In this document: positions 59,001-64,000 of the stretch, piece after piece
Layout: each line of letters starts with the position of its first letter
How positions within the stretch are numbered: the stretch's first letter is position 1
DNA from: Clostridiales bacterium
GTDB taxonomy: Bacteria; Acidobacteriota; Aminicenantia; Aminicenantales; UBA8522
Direction: 5' to 3'
NCBI GenBank assembly: GCA_029907205.1
Contig: JARYMI010000004.1
Coordinates: forward strand, 115,776 to 179,775
Length of the DNA stretch: 64,000 bases
Program-made: the position numbers and the translations under genes
Notes under the pieces: generated by a model
The model's input: the letters and a program-made list of their open reading frames with translations, nothing else
Databases searched by the model: none
What the model was told of the DNA's origin: nothing

Positions 59001-59332
59001 CAGACGATTTCTGGGTTTTTCTGGTAAACAGCGATGGCACCAATCGACGCAACAGGCTGATCATCGAAAATCGGAGTCCATGTCATCCCGCCGTTTGTGG
59101 ATTTCCAGACTCCGCCCGCGGCCGTCCCCACATAGACGATGTCGGGGTCGTTTATCACGGCATTGATGTCGCTGATGCGGCCGCTCATGTTGGCCGGTCC
59201 GATGCTCCGCGCTTTCAAACCGGCAAAGATGTCGGGTTTGATTTGAGCCGATAAAAAAGAAACCATTAAAAAAAGCCCGATTAAAAGAAAAACTCCGCTC
59301 GTGAAAAACCGTTGATCCCTGGAAGCTCTCAA
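56051..59332 (-). CDS. Secreted VPS10/sortilin-like BNR beta-propeller repeat protein (second paralogue)
   Basis: 1093 aa; Asp-box repeats STNGGMTWTPIFDDQPVASIGAIAVYQKNPEIVWVGTGE, TTDGGKTWKKIL, TRDGGRTWELVS; parallel architecture to 47611-50790. Confidence 0.9.
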   Translation of the reverse strand: MRASRDQRFFTSGVFLLIGLFLMVSFLSAQIKPDIFAGLKARSIGPANMSGRISDINAVINDPDIVYVGTAAGGVWKSTNGGMTWTPIFDDQPVASIGAIAVYQKNPEIVWVGTGESKPRNSVSVGRGVYLTLDGGRTWKCMGLEKTEKISKILINPDNPDVVFVAALGATWGDSTERGIFRTTDGGKTWKKILYVNEKTGAADLAMDPSNPNRMLVAMWEHRRWPWFFVSGGPGSGIYLTTDGGEKWEGLSEKNGLPSGELGRCGLAFAPSKPEVVYALVEAKKSVLFRSTDGGLNWQVVNNTENIHNRPFYYSRIWVNPRNENLLYMLATQLSVSEDGGKTFTRLTGFGQAHSDFHAMWIHPDGERMIVGNDGGVVVSANRGRNWRFVENLPLGQYYHINYDMEIPYNVYGGLQDNGTWRGPAYSLKERSLGNHHWISVGGGDGFDAAPDPENPNCGYGMSQGGNLYYFDITTGTSRTIVPTESDVKHRFNWNAGFAVDPFRPATVYLGSQFVHRSPDKGYTWEVISPDLTTNDREKQKQPESGGLTLDVTNAENYCTILSIAPSPLKEGLIWVGTDDGNIQLTRDGGRTWELVSTAMTAGKKPVAPQGAAVPHIEPSRFDEATAYVVLDDHRRSNFAPYVFVTRDYGKTWKSLVTSEIDGYCFVIKEDPVTRNLLFVGTEFGLFVSLNGGGSWMKWTHGLPTCPVYDLAIHPRENDLIIATHGRSLYVIDDITPLREISEEITKKRIHSFSVPAAYAFVQGRLSVYLSPGDTAFVGQNKPVGACITYFLIPTEKKPDEKTQETGETEQSAMMARMSRMAGQVPPGTMEQMFRRPSTRVNITILDSEGRFVSQISGTEEKGINRVYWNLRETEPQPPGEQEQTEERSPMAFFGRGAGMSVLPGTYTAKIKYEDQEISQTFEVKTDPRLKVDIEVLKANYQKAKEAQKLSRVITRAGRQIQQTQRALQTVKENARMSRNPKMADLIKAAEALEKKLKEFSETLNPTPPKQGIADRSAGLSNQVMSAVSGITRTEIEPVSQAALVKYEKVKPLVEAFVSKLNEFYQKDIEEFKKSLQDSGFSLFGPFMPLKIE

Positions 59333-59573
59333 CGTTCCTCCTCCTTTTTAATAAAATAGCCGGCCGCTCCAAGCGGCTTTAAGTATTTAGACGGCAATTA
59401 TCACGATTTTCTTCCAATGTCGGGGACTCGGCTGGCTGCTTATTTGAGCAGCATAAAATCGGCACGAGCGGCCCCCTTGTGGCAATGCTGAACATTGGCG
59501 GCATTCTCGGGGTCCAGTTGAGACAGAGCTCGTGTGAAGAGATAAGGCGTTTCGAGGCTCCGGCGTCTTTCCG

Positions 59574-59714
59574 CTAAGAAGTCGGCTCCTCGCTTTGCTC
59601 AGGCGACGTTTTGTGTTTAGCGAAACGCCTTCGTCTCTTTTCTTCCTGCTTTTTCTGGCGGAGAAGCTCTTTTGTCCTCTTTGCGCTCTTGTAAGCACGG
59701 CTGCTCTTTGCCAA
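59574..59714 (-). CDS. Small highly basic protein, 46 aa (TTG start)
   Basis: Manual translation MAKSSRAYKSAKRTKELLRQKKQEEKRRRRFAKHKTSPEQSEEPTS*; AAGGAGGAGG a few nt before TTG; not in the supplied ORF track. Confidence 0.65.
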   Translation of the reverse strand: MAKSSRAYKSAKRTKELLRQKKQEEKRRRRFAKHKTSPEQSEEPTS

Positions 59715-59832
59715 AGGTCCTCCTCCTTGTCATTTGCGCTTATGATAGCACAACTTGGGTAGAAACGACAGGTTCAATCATATAATTCATGAAGGCTTAT
59801 GCGTGGGGTCTGATCGAATCGAGGCTGATCCC

Positions 59833-60810
59833 TCATTTGACCTTGCACATCAGGTCAAATATCAGCTCTTTTAGCAGGTGATCATAAGTCAAGCTGAGCT
59901 TTTGAGGAGAGGCTTTTTCCGGTGGCGTTTTTATCCCGGCCTGGCTGAAAAACTCTTGAGCTTTTTCTGTCTCCCCAAGATGGAACGAAGCGCGACCGAT
60001 ATTGATCTGGGCTTCTTTGGCTTCGGGATTCTCAGAAAGAATCTCTTCCCAGATCTGGCGAGCTTTGCTGTAATCTCCGCCATTATAATAAATAAGAGCC
60101 ATGTTGTTCTTTGCCGCAGAGTTTGTGGGGGCCAACTTTTGAAAAGAAGCCAGCGCCCCGGCTGAATCTCCTTCCCTGTACATTAAATAACCACCAAGGA
60201 AAACAGAAATCTCGCTTTCTTCCCTCATTTTCTTGAGATTGGAGAGTTGCTCGGCCGCTGCCTTTAAATCTTGCTTTTTGACCGAGATATCAAACAGGTG
60301 GAGCCTCACTGCTTTTTCATCATATTTTTGTTTCAGGGCTTCTTTGAATTTTTTTTCAGCGTTCTTCCAGTCCCCCGCCTCCTTCATGGACAGCCCCCGG
60401 CAAAAATACAGCAACCCCCTGCGTTTTTTAGAAAACAATTGCTCGGCCCTCCTTTCCATTCCCAACTCGGTAAATTCCACTGTATCTCCGAATGGGCGGC
60501 TGGCTCCTATTATCCTATCTACTTCTCTTTCGACTTTTGCAAATTTTGTGGCGGCATTTTCCAGGTCATTTTTATAATAGAGGGCTATTCCCAAGTAGAG
60601 AAGAGCGTTAAGATTGTCCGGGTTGATCTCCAGCGCTTCCTGGAGAATCCTTTGAGCCTCGTCGATTTCTCCCTTTTCCAGAGATTCGCAGGCGCTTTCT
60701 TCCCAATACACAACATCTTGAGCTCGAAGAGGACAAGAAACAGGCTGGAGAGAAAAAGCCATGCAGGCGGCTGACGCAAAAATCCTCATGATTATCTTGG
60801 CAAGTCCCAT
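59833..60810 (-). CDS. TPR-repeat secreted protein
   Basis: Signal peptide; LEKGEIDEAQRILQEALEINPDNLNALLYLGIALYYKND and NGGDYSKARQIWEEILSENPEAKEAQINIGRA. Confidence 0.82.
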   Translation of the reverse strand: MGLAKIIMRIFASAACMAFSLQPVSCPLRAQDVVYWEESACESLEKGEIDEAQRILQEALEINPDNLNALLYLGIALYYKNDLENAATKFAKVEREVDRIIGASRPFGDTVEFTELGMERRAEQLFSKKRRGLLYFCRGLSMKEAGDWKNAEKKFKEALKQKYDEKAVRLHLFDISVKKQDLKAAAEQLSNLKKMREESEISVFLGGYLMYREGDSAGALASFQKLAPTNSAAKNNMALIYYNGGDYSKARQIWEEILSENPEAKEAQINIGRASFHLGETEKAQEFFSQAGIKTPPEKASPQKLSLTYDHLLKELIFDLMCKVK

Positions 60811-60920
60811 GCTTCACCTTCTCAGGCAATCAAGAAGCTTTTCTTGTTGCCTGATTTTATTTCCCTTTAAGCCTCGAATCTTCATCCCCAATTATGCAAA
60901 AAAGATGCCACCGGCGGGCA

Positions 60921-63092
60921 TCAAGACGAATTTCGCGTGGTCGAAGAGGCTTTGGCCATCTTCTCCTGGTACATTCTCTCATCGGCCTCATTGAGGACCC
61001 CCGTCAGAGGCATGCTCTTTGAGGCCGTCGCCGTTCCGAGAGATAGCTGAAGGGGCCGATCGGGGTAGCTGCGGTTGTGCTCTTCGAGACGGCTCTTCAG
61101 CCGGCTGACGATTGTCTTGGCGACGCCCGTGTCCACGCCGGGAAGGATGACGGCGAATTCATCCCCACCGATCCTCGCGACGATATCCTCCGGCCGGAAA
61201 GCCACCCGCAAGATCTCAGCAGCCCTAAGGAGAAGTTTGTCTCCCTCGGCGTGGCCGAGAGTGTCGTTTGTCTTTTTTAGCTCATCCACATCGGCCATAA
61301 GGACAGTAACAGGGTAATTCCGGCTCCGCTCCGTCCTGGCCAGTTCTTCTTCGAAGAAACTCCGGTTATAAAGCTGAGTGAGGCCGTCACGGTGACTCAT
61401 ATCGCGCAGCTTCTCCTCGACTTCCTTCTGCTCGGTGATGTCCAGGCAGGAGCCGATGTAACCGGCGAATTTCCCTTCGAGGTCGAAGAATGGCCTGCCC
61501 GTGTTGATAACCCAGCGATAGACACCATCGTAACGCCGCAGCCTGAATTCTATTTCAAAGGCTTTTCTCGCCCGGAATGAACTCTGGTAGACCCTGTTGA
61601 ATTTCTGCGCTTCGCTCGAATGGATGCCACTCATCCAGTTATCGCCCAGCTCCTGCTGAAGAGAGCGGCCAGTGAAGGCCAGCCAGGTCTTGTTGAAGTA
61701 ATCGAACCGTCCGTCGAGCCCCGACCGCCAGATGAGAGTCGGGAATTCTTCCAGGACCGTAATGTAGAAATCTCTTGCCCGGACGATAGCGTCATCGGCT
61801 CTCTTCCGTTCGAGGGCGACGGCGTAAAGGGAAGCCAAGCGTTCCAGCGTTGCCAGGTCGAGCGCCGTGTAGTCACGGCTGGCATTGGCCATGCAGATTT
61901 GGCCTAAGAGCTTCTCGCCAAGAAGAACGGGCGTTGAAAGAAACCGCTTGATGACGACCTTGTTTTGTTCGGGCAAGGCGAAGCGGGGGTCTCCTGAGGC
62001 AGAATTTGTCAGCAACGGCCTTTTTGTTTCGAGAGGCCATTTCCAGAGGCCAACAATTTTCCCGGACAAATCCTCCTTTTCCTTGATCTGAAAAAGCTCG
62101 CCGATCTCCGCCGTCATGGCGGCGCAAATGTGATGTCCGGTGAGCGGGTCGATATAGCTGACATAGCCGATAATACTTCCCGTCAGAGACCTGGCGTTGT
62201 CGAGGACAAGGTTGGAGATTGATTCGATCGTCTCGGATGAAAGGAGGGAGTTGGAGAGCTCGGCTATGGCAGAGTTGGCGACGAGCATCCGCCGGAATTC
62301 CTCTTCTGTCCTTTTGCGATCGCTGATATTCTGGAGGCTTCCTTCGTAGTAGAGGATTTTGCCGGTGGTATCGCGAATGGCGCGTCCGTTGTCCTCGACC
62401 CAGATCGTCGACCCGTCAAGACGAATGATCTCGACTTCGTAGCTGTTTACGACGCTTTGACGTTCCATCAACTCTTGCCAGCGGCTCCGGTCGATCGGCT
62501 CCTTGTAGAAATCGGTCGCCTTCATGTTGAAAAGGCTCTCCCGGTCAGGCAGGCCTAACAACTGGATCAGAGCGGGGTTGGCGTCGATGAACTGTCCGTC
62601 TGGGCTTGTCCTGTAGAGTCCCAGGGGCGTGTTCTCAAAAAGAGCCTGATAACGCGCTTGCGTTTCGGTCAGGGCCGCCACGGCCTTCTGCTTTTCCTGG
62701 ATCAGATTCCTCTCCGAAAGAAGCCTTTCGACAACGCGGGGAAGGAATTCGAGGTAGCGGCCCTCATCATCTTTGACGATATAGTCCTTGGCGCCCAATT
62801 TCATCGCTTCGACAGCGATTCGTTCATCCCCGCTGCCTGTGACCATGATCGTAGAGGGAAAGATTCCCTTGGCCCCCAAAATCCGGATGACCTCGAGGCC
62901 ATTGCGGCCGGGAAGTGAATAGTCAACAACCAAGACATCAAAATTTTCGGAAACAACCTTGCTTATGCCTGAATCGCTATCTCGGGCATGCTCGATCGTG
63001 TATCCGGTCTTCTCCAGCCTTTTCTTGAGGAGACGGGCCGTAACCAAGTCATCCTCAATCACCAGGATCCGGACAGGTTGAGATTCGTTCAT
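60921..63092 (-). CDS. Response regulator REC-PAS-GAF-PAS-GGDEF (diguanylate cyclase)
   Basis: REC (VRILVIEDDLVTARLLKKRLE, VLVVDYSLPG), PAS, GAF, PAS, then RPEDIVARIGGDEFAVILPG with I-site RPED. Confidence 0.93.
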   Translation of the reverse strand: MNESQPVRILVIEDDLVTARLLKKRLEKTGYTIEHARDSDSGISKVVSENFDVLVVDYSLPGRNGLEVIRILGAKGIFPSTIMVTGSGDERIAVEAMKLGAKDYIVKDDEGRYLEFLPRVVERLLSERNLIQEKQKAVAALTETQARYQALFENTPLGLYRTSPDGQFIDANPALIQLLGLPDRESLFNMKATDFYKEPIDRSRWQELMERQSVVNSYEVEIIRLDGSTIWVEDNGRAIRDTTGKILYYEGSLQNISDRKRTEEEFRRMLVANSAIAELSNSLLSSETIESISNLVLDNARSLTGSIIGYVSYIDPLTGHHICAAMTAEIGELFQIKEKEDLSGKIVGLWKWPLETKRPLLTNSASGDPRFALPEQNKVVIKRFLSTPVLLGEKLLGQICMANASRDYTALDLATLERLASLYAVALERKRADDAIVRARDFYITVLEEFPTLIWRSGLDGRFDYFNKTWLAFTGRSLQQELGDNWMSGIHSSEAQKFNRVYQSSFRARKAFEIEFRLRRYDGVYRWVINTGRPFFDLEGKFAGYIGSCLDITEQKEVEEKLRDMSHRDGLTQLYNRSFFEEELARTERSRNYPVTVLMADVDELKKTNDTLGHAEGDKLLLRAAEILRVAFRPEDIVARIGGDEFAVILPGVDTGVAKTIVSRLKSRLEEHNRSYPDRPLQLSLGTATASKSMPLTGVLNEADERMYQEKMAKASSTTRNSS

Positions 63093-63300
63093 TGAATAGT
63101 TTCTAACTTAGAAAAATGGTAATGCATGATAGGCAAAGAAGTCAAGATTTCAAAAAACTTTTCCGCCCTCTCCCGCGCGGCTCCCCGCGCAGCGCCGTCG
63201 CCACAGGAGGGCACACGGCGATGCCCCTGAGATTGAGATAGTTTTGCGAACCGAACCAAAAAACGAACTCCCGCGTAATAGATATGGAATCAAACGGATG

Positions 63301-63687
63301 GATTCAATGACCACGCAGGCTTTGAGAATCGAGGATAATTGCTTTTTCTATGCTCTTCGGGCTATTTTAGAGAGCAGGATGGGAGTTGAGCCAGAAGTGG
63401 AGAAGGCGATTGAGACTGAAGACGCCGTTCTTATTCGCCAAATCAGGTCTGGCCGAACCGAGCCAATAGAAGTTCTCATCCGGAAGCATTCGGACCGCTT
63501 GTATCATATCATTCTGCAGCTCGTTTAATCCGCGGCAGCCGCTGAAGACCTTCTCCAGGACACCTGGCTCCTGGTTATTCGAAATCTCCATAAATTCGAT
63601 ATCGCCTATCCTTTTCCTCCATGGATCAACCAGATAGCTGTGACTGATTTTCGACAGTTGGCGAGACGTTTTCAAAATCCGCTCTAA
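63301..63687 (+). pseudogene. Remnant ECF RNA polymerase sigma factor (region 2 only) with in-frame TAA
   Basis: DAVLIRQIRSGRTEPIEVLIRKHSDRLYHIILQLV*SAAAAEDLLQDTWLLVIRNLHKFDIAYPFPPWINQIAVTDFRQLARRFQNPL*, same frame across the TAA at 63526-63528; no region 4. Confidence 0.7.
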
Positions 63688-63761
63688 TAGAATCAACAAC
63701 TTACATCCGAAAACCGCGATATCTCCCGAAAAAGTAGTGCCTAATAAGTATTTTTAGACTA

Positions 63762-63789
63762 TTGACATTTATTTTTATTTGCATATTAT
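63762..63789 (+). promoter_or_regulatory. Promoter (TTGACA-16-TATTAT) for IS transposase
   Basis: TTGACA 63762-63767, TATTAT 63784-63789. Confidence 0.55.
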
Positions 63790-63795
63790 TATGGT

Positions 63796-64000
63796 ATGTT
63801 CATCAGGCTCAAGCGTAGCATCCAAAAAGGCGTCACTTACGAATACTTTCAGATCGCCGAGTCCTTCCGCAAGGACGGCAAACCTCGCCAGCGGGTGCTG
63901 GCCACGTTGGGGCGGCGTGATCAAGTTCTGGCTTCGGGAACCCTGGACAGGCTGTTACAGGGTCTGGCTAAGTTCAGTCAAAAATATCGTGTCGTCGAGG
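63796..64000 (+). mobile_element. IS1634-like transposase, 5' portion, truncated by window end
   Basis: Manual translation MFIRLKRSIQKGVTYEYFQIAESFRKDGKPRQRVLATLGRRDQVLASGTLDRLLQGLAKFSQKYRVVE resembles IS1634-family N-termini. Confidence 0.8.

Noticed and set aside
59387-59698. 103-aa minus-strand ORF
   Set aside because: Overlaps the better supported 46-aa TTG-start frame (59574-59714) and looks like an out-of-frame reading of it.
1-64000. CRISPR arrays, tRNA, rRNA, tmRNA and RNase P genes
   Set aside because: Intergenic gaps were read for spaced direct repeats, T-loop (GGTTCGAATCC-like) and conserved RNA cores; nothing convincing was found. A tRNAscan/Infernal run would be decisive.

Overview
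The window is a densely coded, GC-moderate bacterial chromosome segment. Its secretome and paralogue content (VPS10/BNR-repeat proteins, M16 pair, C69 dipeptidase) suggest a Candidatus Aminicenantes/Acidobacteriota-like organism, but that assignment is inference only. I support about 48 protein-coding genes. Na+- or H+-coupled amino-acid and peptide uptake (GltS-like, AGCS, NSS plus a MetS-like subunit, POT, SSS) and peptide or D-amino-acid processing (C69, M55, M16 pair, alanine racemase) are prominent. Other content includes an RND efflux operon, an HtrA / lipid kinase / SRPBCC / HD-GYP / TPR operon, a GH29 fucosidase, an ABC-2 exporter, lipid-related genes (AUR1-like PAP2, VTT, radical SAM) and a REC-PAS-GAF-PAS-GGDEF protein. 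No rRNA, tRNA or CRISPR array was recognised. The most interesting items are: (1) a single-ORF fusion of a Maf nucleotide pyrophosphatase to a TRAM/RlmD-TrmA-type m5U RNA methyltransferase (33959-35905); (2) a 124-nt GC-rich element at 39025-39148 with a continuous 19-bp closing stem whose two G.U pairs only work on the + strand, plus competing internal hairpins; (3) a 149-bp MITE/REP-like element with ~29-bp imperfect terminal inverted repeats (31101-31249) and a second REP-like palindrome that forms the C-terminus of a TPR gene; (4) two small genes missed by the ORF track (a 37-aa MetS-like transporter subunit, and a 46-aa basic protein with a TTG start and a strong Shine-Dalgarno); (5) gene remnants (an ECF sigma factor with an in-frame stop, an alpha/beta hydrolase C-terminus) and the start of an IS1634-like element at the right edge.
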